Origin: Actinomyces sp. B33
Lineage (GTDB): Bacteria; Actinomycetota; Actinomycetes; Actinomycetales; Actinomycetaceae
Length of the DNA stretch: 64,000 bases
Reading direction: 5' to 3'
Assembly (NCBI RefSeq): GCF_028437565.1
Contig: NZ_JAMRYR010000005.1
Location: forward strand, 124,001 to 188,000
The notes under the pieces are model-generated. The model was not told the DNA's origin, did not search any database, and was given only the letters and a program-made list of their open reading frames with translations. Both the position numbers and the translations under genes were made by a program. Below, piece after piece: positions 55,240-64,000 of this stretch; the first letter of the stretch is position 1, and the number at the start of each line of letters is the position of its first letter.

Positions 55240-56048
55240 GGCTGACGATCATCGGGTGCACGGGTTCGATGTCGGGGCCCGCCTCGCCGGCCTCGTGCTA
55301 CCTCGTCCAGGCGACAGGCGTCGATCCGGCGACCGGGGCCCGGCGCGTGTACTCGGTGGCCCTCGACCTGGGGCCCGGCTCTTTCGGGGCCCTGTGGCGG
55401 CATCTGGATCCGCGCGATCTCGACGCGGTCCACGTGTCCCACGGGCACGCCGATCACATCGGCGACATCATCTCCCTTCAGGTGCATCGGCGCTGGGGGC
55501 CGGGCCGGGGGGCGGCGCCGGTGCTCGTCGCGGGCCCCGCGGGCACGGCCGAGCGGGTCCGCCAGATCGACGGGACGACGGAGCCGGACGGGTACGAGGA
55601 CGAGTTCTCCTTCCTGACGCTCGTCGATTCGACGGTGTACGAGGTCGGTCCGATGCGGCTGACGGCCGCGGCCGGTCGGCATTCGGTGGAGTCCTACGGG
55701 GTCCGTATCGAGGGGCCGGACGAGGCGGATCCGTCGCGGACGGTGTCGATGTTCTACACGGGGGACACGGACGAGGCCGAGTCGATCGTGCGGGGGGCGC
55801 GCGGCGTCGACCTGTTGCTGAGCGAGGTGGGGTTCACCTGCGCGGACGCGGCGGAGGGGATCCATATGAACGGCGTGCGCGCCGGCTCCCTGGCGGCGCG
55901 CGCCGGGGCGGGGCGCCTGGTGGCCACTCACATCCAGCCGTGGACGGATCGGGCGGTCGTCGAGGCGGAGCTGCGTTCGGCGTGGTCGGGCCCGTTGGAC
56001 TTCGCCCAGTCCGGGCAGGTGTACGAGGTCGGGGCGGGGCGGCGCTGA
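55236..56048 (+). CDS. MBL-fold metallo-hydrolase (Rv1339-like, probable cAMP phosphodiesterase)
   Basis: A 270-residue beta-lactamase-fold hydrolase with the metal motif VSHGHADHIGD, AAAGRHSVESYGVRI, FYTGDTDEAE and VATHIQPWTD. By position behind murI and pattern it matches M. tuberculosis Rv1339, described as an atypical class II cAMP phosphodiesterase; that function is transferred by homology. GTG 55236 overlaps the murI stop codon. Confidence 0.85.
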   Translation: MRLTIIGCTGSMSGPASPASCYLVQATGVDPATGARRVYSVALDLGPGSFGALWRHLDPRDLDAVHVSHGHADHIGDIISLQVHRRWGPGRGAAPVLVAGPAGTAERVRQIDGTTEPDGYEDEFSFLTLVDSTVYEVGPMRLTAAAGRHSVESYGVRIEGPDEADPSRTVSMFYTGDTDEAESIVRGARGVDLLLSEVGFTCADAAEGIHMNGVRAGSLAARAGAGRLVATHIQPWTDRAVVEAELRSAWSGPLDFAQSGQVYEVGAGRR

Positions 56049-56086
56049 GGCGGCGGGCCCGGCCTCCCGGTGGGGACGGGCCGCGC

Positions 56087-57007
56087 CTAGTCGATGGCGG
56101 GGGTGCGCCCGCGGTGCTCGGCGACCCAGTGGAAGAGCTGCTGGCAGACCTGGGCCTCGGCGCTGGCCTCGTTCCATCCGGCGTTGCGCCGGCGCAGGAG
56201 GATCCGCCTGACTCCGAGGGCCGGCAGCGGGGTGATCCTCATCCCCTCGGTGCTCAGCCCCTCGACGGCCATCGAGGGCAGGACGCTCGATCCCTTCCCG
56301 GCGCGGATCATCGCGCGGGCCGCGTCGTAGTTCGTGTAGGAGAAGGGGACCCAGCGGATCTGGGGGAGGGTCGAGGTCAGGCGCTCCATGACGTGGGCGC
56401 CGACGGTCCCGGGGGCGACGCGCAGCCAGTCGATGTCGGCGAGCCCGCGTTCGGAGCCGACGGCGCCGACGGCCTCGGGGCTGACGAGGACCCAGGGCTC
56501 GTCGATGAAGGGGGTGTCGGTGCACCCCCGGGGGGCGGCCCCGCCGATGTCGGAGTCGCGCTCGACGACGAGGAGGTCGTAGCGGCCCGAGCGCAGGGCG
56601 GTCATCCCGGGGGCCTCCTCGGTCTCGGCGATGTGGAGTTCGACACCCGGGAGGGAGGTGCGCAGGAAGTCGAGGAAGGGCAGGAGGACGGAGCGGATCA
56701 CGGTCTGGAAGGCGCCGATGGTGACGATGCCGGTGACCTGCCCGGCTATGGGCCGCAGGGATTGGAGGGTCTCCTCGAGCTCGATCTGGATGCGCTCGGC
56801 GCTCGCGGCGATGATCCTGCCGGCGGGGGTGAGGACGGCTCCCGCGGGCGTGCGCTCGATGAGCTCGAGGCCGACCTCGTCCTCGAGTTTTTGGATCTGC
56901 TGGGAGACGGCGGAGGGGGAGACCATGAGGATGTCGGCCGCGGCGACGATGCCGCCTTCGCGCTGGACGGCGAGGAGGGCGGGGAGCCGTTTCGGATCGA
57001 TGTGCAC
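56087..57007 (-). CDS. LysR family transcriptional regulator
   Basis: A 306-residue regulator with an N-terminal winged helix-turn-helix (LPALLAVQREGGIVAAADILMVSPSAVSQQIQKLEDEVGLELIERT) and a substrate-binding domain (GIVTIGAFQTVIRSVLLPFLDFLR, GYDLLVVE-type RYDLLVVERDS, IRAGKGSSVLP). It is divergent from a small membrane protein, with a palindrome in the shared promoter region. The ligand is unknown. It interrupts the murI-MBL-rph order known from mycobacteria. Confidence 0.9.
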   Translation of the reverse strand: MHIDPKRLPALLAVQREGGIVAAADILMVSPSAVSQQIQKLEDEVGLELIERTPAGAVLTPAGRIIAASAERIQIELEETLQSLRPIAGQVTGIVTIGAFQTVIRSVLLPFLDFLRTSLPGVELHIAETEEAPGMTALRSGRYDLLVVERDSDIGGAAPRGCTDTPFIDEPWVLVSPEAVGAVGSERGLADIDWLRVAPGTVGAHVMERLTSTLPQIRWVPFSYTNYDAARAMIRAGKGSSVLPSMAVEGLSTEGMRITPLPALGVRRILLRRRNAGWNEASAEAQVCQQLFHWVAEHRGRTPAID

Positions 57008-57020
57008 TGGGTCTCCTCTA

Positions 57021-57035
57021 TTAAGCCGAACTTAA
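57021..57035. promoter_or_regulatory. TTAAG-N5-CTTAA palindrome, candidate LysR site
   Basis: TTAAGCCGAACTTAA in the 86-base gap between the LysR gene and the divergent membrane-protein gene. Spacing and symmetry resemble the T-N11-A boxes of LysR regulators. The region is AT-rich in an otherwise GC-rich sequence. Confidence 0.5.
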
Positions 57036-57093
57036 CGCTGAATGAAGAGTGCTTCTATTGTACTTGAGTCGAGGCCTTGGCATCATCGGTTCC

Positions 57094-57420
57094 ATGCAGA
57101 TGACGGTGCAGGACATCGCGATGGTCCTCGGATGGTTCGGGGCGGCCGGCTCCATGGGCGCGTACTACCTCGTGTCCAGCGGTCGATTCGCCTCCGACTC
57201 CCTGCGTTACCACGGCCTCAACATGGCCGCCTGCGCCCTCCTGGTCGTCGCCTGCTGCGCGACGGGCTCATGGCCGTCGATGGTGACGAATCTCCTGTTC
57301 ATCCTCATCGGCGTGCGGATGTCGTGGCGGGTCCGCGACCGCCTCGTCGCCAGGATCGCGTCGCTCGTCCGGCCGGGCGCCGCGCGTCGGGCCGCATTAG
57401 AGGCGCTTAAGGCCAGCTGA
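57094..57420 (+). CDS. Small membrane protein (CBU_0592-like)
   Basis: A 108-residue protein with about three membrane segments (MVLGWFGAAGSMGAYYLVSSG, MAACALLVVACCATGSW, VTNLLFILIGVRMSW) and a basic C-terminus. It resembles the CBU_0592 family of unknown function. I chose ATG 57094; the open frame extends to 57049 through the promoter. It is divergent from the LysR gene and may be its target, for example an exporter or sensor. Function is not known. Confidence 0.7.
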   Translation: MQMTVQDIAMVLGWFGAAGSMGAYYLVSSGRFASDSLRYHGLNMAACALLVVACCATGSWPSMVTNLLFILIGVRMSWRVRDRLVARIASLVRPGAARRAALEALKAS

Positions 57421-57511
57421 AGCCAATATCGATTGATTCCATGGTCTGTGAGGAGGATCATAGGAACATCCTCAGACAACGGGGTCTGACGGATCAGCAG
57501 TGAGGATGACC

Positions 57512-57646
57512 ATGAAAGCGCCACCCAGCACATTGATCGCCCGACTGCGCGCCCTCCTGATGCCGACCATCCGTTGGCGTCAGCAGCGCGATGAACTCCA
57601 GTTCGTCATGGATCGCCCGATCTACGGCAATCTCGTGGCGCGGTGA
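57512..57646 (+). CDS. Possible 44-residue basic small protein
   Basis: A short frame, MKAPPSTLIARLRALLMPTI to LVAR, with GAGG six bases before ATG 57512 (ATG 57506 is in frame). It is followed by a strong terminator, and an inverted repeat (GAGGAT 57453-57458 with ATCCTC 57468-57473) lies upstream. The sequence has an amphipathic basic helix and a stretch RDELQFVMDRPIYGNLVAR. No family is recognised. Confidence 0.4.
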   Translation: MKAPPSTLIARLRALLMPTIRWRQQRDELQFVMDRPIYGNLVAR

Positions 57647-57672
57647 GCGCCGACGACCTGGACGCACGAGGA

Positions 57673-57700
57673 AACCGCCCCGGCTGATGCCGGGGCGGTT
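57673..57700. terminator. Hairpin terminator before the rdgB end
   Basis: AACCGCCCCGGC (57673-57684) and its exact complement (57689-57700) form a 12-bp stem around TGAT. It can end the plus-strand small gene and the minus-strand rph-rdgB transcript. Confidence 0.75.
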
Positions 57701-57747
57701 CGCGTTCGCCCTCGCCGCTCCGGCGATCCGTCGACCGGGGGAGGGGC

Positions 57748-58374
57748 TCACCCGGCCTCGGCGCCCAGGGCCTCGACGAGGCGCGGGGCCAGCGCCCTGA
57801 AGGCGATGCCCCGATGACTGATCGCGTTCTTCTCCTCCGGGCTCATCTCAGCCGTCGTCAGCGCGAAGCCGTCGGGGACGAAGACCGGGTCGTAGCCGAA
57901 GCCCCCCGAACCGCGGCGCTCGCGGAGCAGGCGACCGCGCACCTCGCCCCGCTCGGTGAACTCGCGCCCGTCGGGCAGGACGAGGGCGGCGGCCGACACG
58001 AACGCCGCCGCCCGGTGCTCGTCGCGCACGTCGGCGAGCTGAGCCAGGAGCAGGTCGAGATTCGCCGCGTCGTCGCCGTGGCGCCCCGACCAGCGCGCCG
58101 AGAAGATCCCCGGGGCGCCGCCGAGGACGTCGACGCAGATCCCCGAGTCGTCGGCGACCGCCGCCAGCCCCGTCGCCCGGCACAGCGCCCGCGCCTTGAT
58201 GAGCGAGTTCTCCTCGAACGAGGCGCCGTCCTCGACGGGCTCGGGCGCGTCGAAATCCGACATGCGCGCGATGGCCCCCGGCTCGAAACCCTCCCATGCG
58301 GCGGCGAGAATCGCCTCGAGCTCGCTGATCTTGTGGGCGTTGCCCGTGGCGAAGACCAGGCGAGGCGCTCCCAT
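57748..58374 (-). CDS. rdgB: Non-canonical purine NTP pyrophosphatase (RdgB/HAM1)
   Basis: Removes dITP, ITP and XTP from the nucleotide pool. A 208-residue protein with FATGNAHKISELEAIL, VEDGASFEENSLIKARAL, AVADDSGICVDVLGGAPGIFSARWSG, SGGFGYDPVFVPDG and TTAEMSPEEKNAISHRGIAFRAL, all in the expected order. ATG 58374 shares one base with the stop codon of rph, so both are in one minus-strand operon. Confidence 0.96.
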   Translation of the reverse strand: MGAPRLVFATGNAHKISELEAILAAAWEGFEPGAIARMSDFDAPEPVEDGASFEENSLIKARALCRATGLAAVADDSGICVDVLGGAPGIFSARWSGRHGDDAANLDLLLAQLADVRDEHRAAAFVSAAALVLPDGREFTERGEVRGRLLRERRGSGGFGYDPVFVPDGFALTTAEMSPEEKNAISHRGIAFRALAPRLVEALGAEAG

Positions 58375-59144
58375 CAGGCGACCTCGACGCGCTCGCCGAC
58401 GCCGGCCTCCAGGCACAGGCGCTGGGCGCGGGCCAGTCGGGAGTTGCCCGCCGTCGCCAGGTCGAGGAGCGCCCCCAGCTCGGCGCGGTCGAAGGGCGCG
58501 TGCTCGGCGGTGCCCTGCACCTCGACGAACGCGCCCGACCCCGTCTGGACGACGTTCATGTCGGTCTGGGCCCGGACGTCCTCGACGTACGGCAGGTCGA
58601 GCATCGGCACGCCGTCGACGATGCCGACCGAGATCGCCGACACGGAGTCGGTCAGGACCGGGGCGCCGGCCCGCGGCGCGACGATCCCCCGCTCCGTCGC
58701 CCACCGAACGGCTTCGGCCAGCGCGATGTAGGCGCCCGTCACCGAGGCGGTGCGGGTCCCCCCGTCGGCGCGCAGGACGTCGCAGTCCAGGACGATCGTG
58801 TTCTCCCCGAGGGCGGACACGTCGACGACCGCCCGCAGGGACCGCCCGATGAGGCGGGAGATCTCATGGGTGCGCCCGCCGATCTTGCCCTTGACGGATT
58901 CCCGGGAGGAGCGCTCCGAGGTCGCCCGCGGCAGCATCGCGTACTCGGCGGTCACCCACCCCTCGCCCGAGCCCTTGCGCCAGCGGGGGACGCCCTCCGT
59001 CAGGGAGGCGACGCACAGGACCCGGGTGGCGCCGAACTCGACGAGGACGGATCCCTCTCCCGTCCCCGACCATCCGCGGGTCAGGGCGACGGGCCGGAGC
59101 TGATCGGTGGCGCGCCCGTCGGCGCGCAGATGAGTCGTCGTCAT
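58374..59144 (-). CDS. rph: Ribonuclease PH
   Basis: Phosphorolytic 3' exonuclease that trims tRNA 3' ends. A 256-residue protein starting [20 protein letters not shown], with [74 protein letters not shown] and [16 protein letters not shown] 59144 gives this N-terminus; a much longer open frame upstream overlaps nudC on the other strand and is not coding. rph and rdgB are on the minus strand here, unlike murI. Confidence 0.96.
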   Translation of the reverse strand: MTTTHLRADGRATDQLRPVALTRGWSGTGEGSVLVEFGATRVLCVASLTEGVPRWRKGSGEGWVTAEYAMLPRATSERSSRESVKGKIGGRTHEISRLIGRSLRAVVDVSALGENTIVLDCDVLRADGGTRTASVTGAYIALAEAVRWATERGIVAPRAGAPVLTDSVSAISVGIVDGVPMLDLPYVEDVRAQTDMNVVQTGSGAFVEVQGTAEHAPFDRAELGALLDLATAGNSRLARAQRLCLEAGVGERVEVA

Positions 59145-59168
59145 GACGCCCACCCTACCCGAGGGGGT

Positions 59169-59174
59169 TAGCGT
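59169..59174 (+). promoter_or_regulatory. -10 box (TAGCGT) for leaderless nudC
   Basis: TAGCGT ends six bases before ATG 59181. Confidence 0.5.
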
Positions 59175-59180
59175 GGAGTC

Positions 59181-60164
59181 ATGCGCTGCGACCTGCCCCT
59201 GGCCCGCGGCGGGGTCGACCCCCTCGTCCCCGTGCGCGAATCCGTCGACCCCGTCCGACTCGTGCGCGAGGGGCCATCGGCCCTGACGGGGGCGGCCGGG
59301 CGGATCGGCGCCGTGCGGGTCCTGCCCGTGACCGCGCGCGGATGGGTCGGGGTCGAAAGGGGAGGGGAGGGCCCGCGCCTCGCCTCGATCCCCCTGGCCG
59401 AGGCCGAGCGGCTGATCGGCGTGGGCCGGCCCGTCCTGTTCCTCGGGGCGACCGGGGACGCCGCCCGCCTCGCGCTCGTCCTCGACGCCGACGACGAGCC
59501 GCGATCGGGCCCCTGGCGGTGGGCGGCCCTGCGCTGGTGCGGCCACCTCCTGGGCGACGACGACGCGGCCCTGGCCGCCGCGGCCGCCGCCCTGGCCGCC
59601 TGGCACGACTCCTTCCGGTACTGCCCGCGCTGCGCCGCCCCCGTCGAGCCCCGGGCCGGCGGGTGGTCGACGGCGTGCACCGGCTGCGGGGCCGTCGAGT
59701 TCCCCCGCCACGACCCGGCGATCATCGTCCTCGTCGTCGACGGGCGCGACCGCGCCCTCCTCGCCCACAACACGGCGTGGAGCGGGTCCTTCGCCTCGGC
59801 CATCGCCGGATTCGTCGAGGCGGGGGAGTCCCCCGACCGCGCGGTCGCCCGCGAGGTCCGCGAGGAGGTCGGCCTCGAGGTGCGCGACGTCGAGTACCTC
59901 GGCTCCCAGCCCTGGCCGTTCCCCCGCTCGCAGATGCTCGGCTACCGGGCCCGCACCGTCGGGGCCGAGGCCGTCCCCGTCCCCGATGGGCAGGAGATCG
60001 AATGGGCCCGCTTCTACAGCCGGGAGGACCTCGCCGAGGAGATCCGCGGGGGGCGGCTCGAACCGCCCGGCCGCGCCTCGATCGCCTCGGCGATGCTGCG
60101 CGACTGGTACGGCGGTGAACTCCCCGAGCCCCCCGGCGCCCCCGACCCGCTGAGACGGCCCTGA
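59181..60164 (+). CDS. nudC: NAD(+)/NADH diphosphatase
   Basis: Nudix hydrolase that splits NAD(H) and can remove NAD caps from RNA. A 327-residue protein with an N-terminal domain, a zinc ribbon (CPRC...CTGC, near residues 150-175), the Nudix box [25 protein letters not shown], and the NudC-specific [11 protein letters not shown]. It precedes uvrD2, as in M. tuberculosis. Confidence 0.93.
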   Translation: MRCDLPLARGGVDPLVPVRESVDPVRLVREGPSALTGAAGRIGAVRVLPVTARGWVGVERGGEGPRLASIPLAEAERLIGVGRPVLFLGATGDAARLALVLDADDEPRSGPWRWAALRWCGHLLGDDDAALAAAAAALAAWHDSFRYCPRCAAPVEPRAGGWSTACTGCGAVEFPRHDPAIIVLVVDGRDRALLAHNTAWSGSFASAIAGFVEAGESPDRAVAREVREEVGLEVRDVEYLGSQPWPFPRSQMLGYRARTVGAEAVPVPDGQEIEWARFYSREDLAEEIRGGRLEPPGRASIASAMLRDWYGGELPEPPGAPDPLRRP

Positions 60165-60213
60165 CGCGCCGCCCGAGGCCCCACGTGCCGGCGACCCGTG
60201 GGATGATCCGACC

Positions 60214-62250
60214 ATGACCACGACGCCCGATGAGATCCTCGACGCCCTCGACCCGGATCAGCGGGCCGTCGCCACCCGCGTCGCCGGGCCGCTGGCGGTC
60301 CTGGCGGGCGCGGGGACGGGCAAGACCCGGGCGATCACGTATCGCATCGCCTACGGGGCGGCGGTCGGCGCCTACGACCCCTCGAACGTCCTGGCCGTGA
60401 CCTTCACCAAGCGCGCCGCCTACGAGATGCGCCACCGCCTCGCCGCCCTGGGGGTGCCCAGGGCGCAGGCCCACACTTTCCACGCCGCGGCCCTGCGGCA
60501 GCTGCGCTACTTCTGGCCGACCTACATCGGGGGCCCGGTCCCCGACATCGTCCCCCACAAGGCGTCGCTCGTCTACGCGGCCGGCGCGCGCCTGGGCATC
60601 GGCGTTGACAAGGCCCTGGTGCGCGACCTCGCGGCTGAGATCGAATGGTCGAAGGTCAGTCTCGTCGACGCCGCCCACTACCCGGAACGCGCCCGGTCGC
60701 TCGGGCGGCAGGCCCCCGCCGGGGTGTCCGAGCAGGACATGGCGCGCCTCCTCGACGTCTACGAGGAGGTCAAGGCCGAGCGCGGCGTCATCGACTTCGA
60801 GGACGTCCTCACCCACATGTGCGGCCTCCTCCAGGAGCGCCCCGAGGTGGCCTCCGCCGTCAGGGCGCAGTACCGCCACTTCGTCGTCGACGAGTTCCAG
60901 GACGTCAACCTCCTCCAGCACCGGCTCCTCGACCTGTGGCTCGGGGGGCGCCACGACGTGTGCGTCGTCGGCGACGTCGCCCAGACGATCTACTCCTTCA
61001 CCGGCGCCACCCCCGAGTTCCTCACCGGGTTCGCCCGGCGCCACCCCGGCGCCGCCGTCCTCGAACTCGTCCGCGATTACCGGTCGACCCCGCAGATCGT
61101 GTCCGTCGCGAACTCCCTCATGGCGCTGTCGAGGCGCGCCAGCGGAACGGTGCGCCTCGTCTCCCAGAACGACTCCGGGCCCGCCGTCGCGTTCCGCGCC
61201 CACGGCGACGACCGCGCCGAGGCCGAGGCCGTCGCCTCCCGGATCCGCGAACTCCTCGCCGAGGGCGTCGAGGCCAGTCGGATCGCGGTCCTCATTCGGA
61301 TGAACAGCCAGTCCCAGATCCTCGAGGAGGTCCTGTCCTCCCGGCAGATCCCCGTCGCGATGACGAACTCCACCCCCTTCTTCCGCAGGGAGGACGTGCG
61401 CTCGGCGGTGGCGGCCCTGCGCGCCGCCTCGATCGCCCCCGACGAGGCCGCCTCCCCTCTCGACCAGGCAGTCGTCGACGTCCTCTCCCCGATGGGGTGG
61501 TCCCCCGAGATGCCGGTCGGCGGAGCGGCTCAGGAGCGATGGGCCGACCTCAACGCGATCATCCAGTGGGCCCAGGACTCCAACGCCGACGACCTCGCCG
61601 GGTTCGTCGCCGAGCTCTCCGACCGCGCCCAGTACCAGGTCGAGCCGGACCAGTTCGGGGTCGAGCTGACGACGATCCACGCCGCCAAGGGGCTCGAATG
61701 GGACGCGGTGTTCGTCATCGGAGCCGCCGAGGGGCTGCTGCCGATCTCCTACGCGAAGACCCCCGAGGCCCGCGAGGAGGAGCGCCGTCTCCTCTACGTG
61801 GCGATCACCCGCGCGCGCCGGGTCCTGGAGATCTCGTGGGCGCGCGCTCGCTCGGAGGGCGGGCGGGGCTCGCGCCGGCGCTCGCGGCTCCTCGACGGCA
61901 TCTGGCCGGAGGAGGCCCCGTCCCCCGCAGCCCCTCCGGCGCATGCGCGGAAGACGACGACGCGCGCCGCCAACCGGGAATTCGAGGAGACCCAGTCCGC
62001 CCAGACCATCGATCTCTTCGCCCGCTTGAGGGCCTGGCGCCTGGCCGAGTCGAAGGCCAGGTCCGTTCCCCCGTACGCGGTGTTCTCCGACCGGACGCTG
62101 CGCGACATCGCCATCGTCGCGCCCAAGACCCTCACGCAGATGCGGGTGATCTCCGGAGTCGGGCAGGTGAAGATCGACCGGCACGGGCCCGCCGTCCTGG
62201 CGATCGTCCGGGGCGAGGAGGTCGTCGTCGACGAGGACGAACCGGCCTGA
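60214..62250 (+). CDS. uvrD2: ATP-dependent DNA helicase UvrD2
   Basis: Superfamily 1A DNA helicase. Motifs in the 678-residue protein: Q motif [11 protein letters not shown], Walker [51 protein letters not shown] (II), [13 protein letters not shown] (III), [12 protein letters not shown] (IV), [17 protein letters not shown] (V) and [17 protein letters not shown] (VI). A C-terminal HRDC domain ([26 protein letters not shown]) marks UvrD2. GATGAT before the ATG is only a weak promoter candidate. Confidence 0.93.
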   Translation: MTTTPDEILDALDPDQRAVATRVAGPLAVLAGAGTGKTRAITYRIAYGAAVGAYDPSNVLAVTFTKRAAYEMRHRLAALGVPRAQAHTFHAAALRQLRYFWPTYIGGPVPDIVPHKASLVYAAGARLGIGVDKALVRDLAAEIEWSKVSLVDAAHYPERARSLGRQAPAGVSEQDMARLLDVYEEVKAERGVIDFEDVLTHMCGLLQERPEVASAVRAQYRHFVVDEFQDVNLLQHRLLDLWLGGRHDVCVVGDVAQTIYSFTGATPEFLTGFARRHPGAAVLELVRDYRSTPQIVSVANSLMALSRRASGTVRLVSQNDSGPAVAFRAHGDDRAEAEAVASRIRELLAEGVEASRIAVLIRMNSQSQILEEVLSSRQIPVAMTNSTPFFRREDVRSAVAALRAASIAPDEAASPLDQAVVDVLSPMGWSPEMPVGGAAQERWADLNAIIQWAQDSNADDLAGFVAELSDRAQYQVEPDQFGVELTTIHAAKGLEWDAVFVIGAAEGLLPISYAKTPEAREEERRLLYVAITRARRVLEISWARARSEGGRGSRRRSRLLDGIWPEEAPSPAAPPAHARKTTTRAANREFEETQSAQTIDLFARLRAWRLAESKARSVPPYAVFSDRTLRDIAIVAPKTLTQMRVISGVGQVKIDRHGPAVLAIVRGEEVVVDEDEPA

Positions 62251-62327
62251 CGGACGGCGCCCGAACGATCGGGCCCTTCCCGCGCGCGGCCGCCGGCGGC
62301 CGCGTCGAGCAGGAGCGGCCCGGACGA

Positions 62328-63257
62328 TCAAGCCGCCCGCTCCAGACCCGGAGGGCATCCCGCCGCCCCGCAGGCGCATCCCGGCTCGGGCGGCACGGCC
62401 GTGCGCGACAGGACTCCCCGCGAGTCGACGCGGACGAGCTGCTGGCACTCCTCGGGCGTCGCACGACCCCGGATCGCCGCCTCGACGAGGTCGGCGATGA
62501 CGAGGGAGGCCGCGCAGGAGGCGCGCGCCGGGGTCGGGGGCAACGGCCACGTCGGCAGGTCCCGCAGGTGGATCAGGCGGGCCGGGTCGTCCCCGATCCG
62601 CCGGGCCTCGACGCACTGATGGCAGGTCGTCGCCCCCGGCATGACCAGAGGGCCGATCTCGTACCCCGATTCGAGGCGGGTGACGACCAGGTGGGGGATC
62701 TCCTCGCGGACCCACCGCAGCGTCGCCTCAGGATCGGCCCGTCGTTCGGCGGACACGAGGACGAGGCCCGGGCTCCCCGAGAACGACGACCGGGCGCTCG
62801 GCACGAGGCGCGCGAGATGCTCGCGCGCCGAGAAGGCCCGGTCCTGACCGAGCCGGTCCTCGCCGACGACCCGGGCGAGATCGCGCTCGACGACTCCCGG
62901 CGAGCTGATCGTCACGGCCACGTCGACGGACTCGGCGATGACCCCGATGGAGGATAGGCAGGCGGCGCAGAGCCCGTCGAGGTGCAGACGGGCCGCCGTC
63001 CGGGGCTCGGGACGGTCGACGAGTCCGGCGGCCTCCAGGGCGGCCTCGATCCTTCCGGCGCCCGGGGGCGGGGGAGGGCAGGGGCGCCGCGACAGCGGGT
63101 GGTCGAGGCGGTGGGAGGCGATGCGGGCGCAGGCGTGGACCCAGGCCTGCTCCTCGGGCGTCAGCGCGTCGAGGACGACCCCGGAGGCGGGGTCCCCGCC
63201 GATGCGCAGGGAATCGGCGCCGTTCCACAAGACGGCGGTGCCCGGACGCAGTAACAT
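62328..63257 (-). CDS. ThiF/TOMM cyclodehydratase-like protein
   Basis: A 309-residue protein resembling the leader-peptide-binding, E1-like partner of TOMM cyclodehydratases, a group annotated in many actinobacteria far from any RiPP gene. The clearest parts are PGATTCHQCVEARRIGDDPA (the zinc-type CxxC and following Arg), ARLHLDGLCAACLSS, and the terminal CACGAAGC cluster. ATG 63257 follows GAGAGG on the minus strand. No precursor peptide, YcaO or dehydrogenase lies in the window. It sits between uvrD2 and a DUF2342 gene, so it is probably a conserved core gene rather than part of a toxin cluster. Function is unknown. Confidence 0.65.
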   Translation of the reverse strand: MLLRPGTAVLWNGADSLRIGGDPASGVVLDALTPEEQAWVHACARIASHRLDHPLSRRPCPPPPPGAGRIEAALEAAGLVDRPEPRTAARLHLDGLCAACLSSIGVIAESVDVAVTISSPGVVERDLARVVGEDRLGQDRAFSAREHLARLVPSARSSFSGSPGLVLVSAERRADPEATLRWVREEIPHLVVTRLESGYEIGPLVMPGATTCHQCVEARRIGDDPARLIHLRDLPTWPLPPTPARASCAASLVIADLVEAAIRGRATPEECQQLVRVDSRGVLSRTAVPPEPGCACGAAGCPPGLERAA

Positions 63258-63350
63258 GTCGGATCCTCTCAGTTCGTCTCGTATGAGACGATTCTTCACG
63301 ATCCGCGCGGGACGGGCCAGAGCGGGCCCTCCCCTGTGGACGGCCCGCGC

Positions 63351-64000
63351 TCAGGCGGACGGGGCACTCCCCTCGTCGGAGGGGCCGTCGTCGTCCGAGG
63401 ACCCCCGATCGGGCCCCGACCCGGAATCGCCGCCCTCATCCGCCGCACCGGCCCGTCGCAGAGCCTCCGACTCCGGGTCGTCCTGCGGGGACAGGCCCTG
63501 GGCCCAGCCCATCGTCCCGTCCAGCAGGGACTCCAATGCGGCGTCGATCTGCGCGTCCTGCTCGTGGGCGGCCCGCCGCAGGACGAGGAAGGACTCCGGT
63601 GAGTCCAATTCCCCGGTCGTCGGGACCATATCCGGATGGCTCCACAGGGCCTCGCGGCCCTCGGATCCCGAATCGTCCGCGACCAGCGAGAAGATCTCGG
63701 CGGCGCCCCTCGCGCGCCGGGGCCTCATCGACAACCCGATGAGCCGGCCGAGGACCTGCTCGGCAGCCCCGCCCGACGCCCGACGCCGCCGCATCATCTC
63801 GCGGAGCTGATCGGCGTGCGGAAGGTAGGGGGCGACGGCGAGGGCGGTGACGACCTCGACCCACCCCTCGACGAGGGCCAGGAGCGTTTCCAGGCGCTCG
63901 AGGGCCGACCGCTGCTCGGCCGTGGGGGACGTCGAGAAGACCCCTCCCGACATCGCCCCCTCGATCGAGGCCGGATCCGACAGGTCGACGCCGCGCGCCG
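63351..64000 (-). CDS. Zinc-dependent metalloprotease, DUF2342 family (partial)
   Basis: C-terminal 216 residues of a gene that runs off the right edge of the window; the frame stays open to base 64000 (VDLSDPASIEGAMSGGVF). Conserved segments are ALERLETLLALVEGWVEVVTALAVAPYLPHADQLREMMRRRR, AEQVLGRLIGLSMRPRRARGAAEIF and REALWSHPDMVPTTGELDSPESFL. These match the DUF2342/Rv3195-type family found near uvrD2 in mycobacteria. The predicted catalytic part lies outside. The Asp/Ser/Gly-rich tail (DSGSGPDRGSSDDDGPSDEG) is low-complexity. Confidence 0.85.
   Translation of the reverse strand, partial: ARGVDLSDPASIEGAMSGGVFSTSPTAEQRSALERLETLLALVEGWVEVVTALAVAPYLPHADQLREMMRRRRASGGAAEQVLGRLIGLSMRPRRARGAAEIFSLVADDSGSEGREALWSHPDMVPTTGELDSPESFLVLRRAAHEQDAQIDAALESLLDGTMGWAQGLSPQDDPESEALRRAGAADEGGDSGSGPDRGSSDDDGPSDEGSAPSA

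Noticed and set aside
62286-62303. 18-base palindrome GCGGCCGCCGGCGGCCGC as a terminator after uvrD2
   Set aside because: It has no loop sequence or T-run and is simple GC-rich sequence. It may act weakly, but I cannot support it as a feature.

Overview
The window is a GC-rich actinobacterial chromosome segment. Gene order (prfB-ftsE-ftsX-smpB; pncB/clpS-DUF2017-murI-MBL-rph-rdgB; nudC-uvrD2-DUF2342), TANNNT -10 boxes placed 6-7 nt before start codons, a DipZ/SigK/RskA module and a wall-anchored giant enzyme all point to Actinomycetota. An Actinomyces/Schaalia-like member of the Actinomycetaceae is my best guess, but it is a guess.

Layout. 0-4.9 kb: housekeeping block with release factor 2, the FtsEX division ABC complex, a coiled-coil M23 peptidase and SmpB. 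4.9-8.7 kb: an envelope redox/stress module made of a Met/Asp/His-repeat lipoprotein, divergent dipZ, and a sigK-rskA pair. Two divergent promoters of the SigK type (C[A/G]ATCC-N15-CCGAAC) lie between the lipoprotein and dipZ, which suggests that SigK drives both. 9.0-18.5 kb: one 3165-residue secreted protein with three GH43 glycosidase modules, three LamG modules, Ig-like domains, a Pro/Asp-rich stalk and a LAVSG sorting signal. 18.7-19.1 kb: tmRNA (ssrA).

19.1-22.8 kb is a genomic scar at the 3' end of ssrA. It contains decayed fragments (LysR, HNH, ClbS/DfsB, metK) and a few intact ORFs (an L7/L12-like small protein, an SRPBCC protein, a P27-type terminase small subunit), several of them visibly less GC-rich than the flanks. 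It looks like the residue of an integrated phage or other element. 22.8-26 kb: an ACT-domain protein, a 62-residue protein and a purine permease fused to an OHCU-decarboxylase-like domain.

26-40 kb is a pentose/arabinan utilisation region: two LacI regulators with the same recognition helix, a ChvE-MmsAB sugar ABC transporter, araD and araA, and a YtfQRT-YjfF-type furanose ABC transporter. Closely similar LacI-type operators lie in front of the giant GH43 gene, araDA and the ytfQ-like gene. This suggests one regulon that cuts arabinan outside the cell, imports arabinose or arabinofuranose, and isomerises it. No ribulokinase (araB) is present in the window.

40-49.6 kb: HU, a ROK repressor and an operon of GH29 alpha-L-fucosidase, CUT1 ABC transporter, M81 peptidase, ROK kinase and CutC, probably for uptake and breakdown of a fucosylated or related glycan. 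49.6-64 kb: conserved actinobacterial core genes (DUF3039, helicase, SMR exporter, pncB, clpS, DUF2017, murI, cAMP-phosphodiesterase-like MBL protein, LysR, rph/rdgB, nudC, uvrD2, a ThiF/TOMM-like protein and a DUF2342 metalloprotease cut by the window edge).
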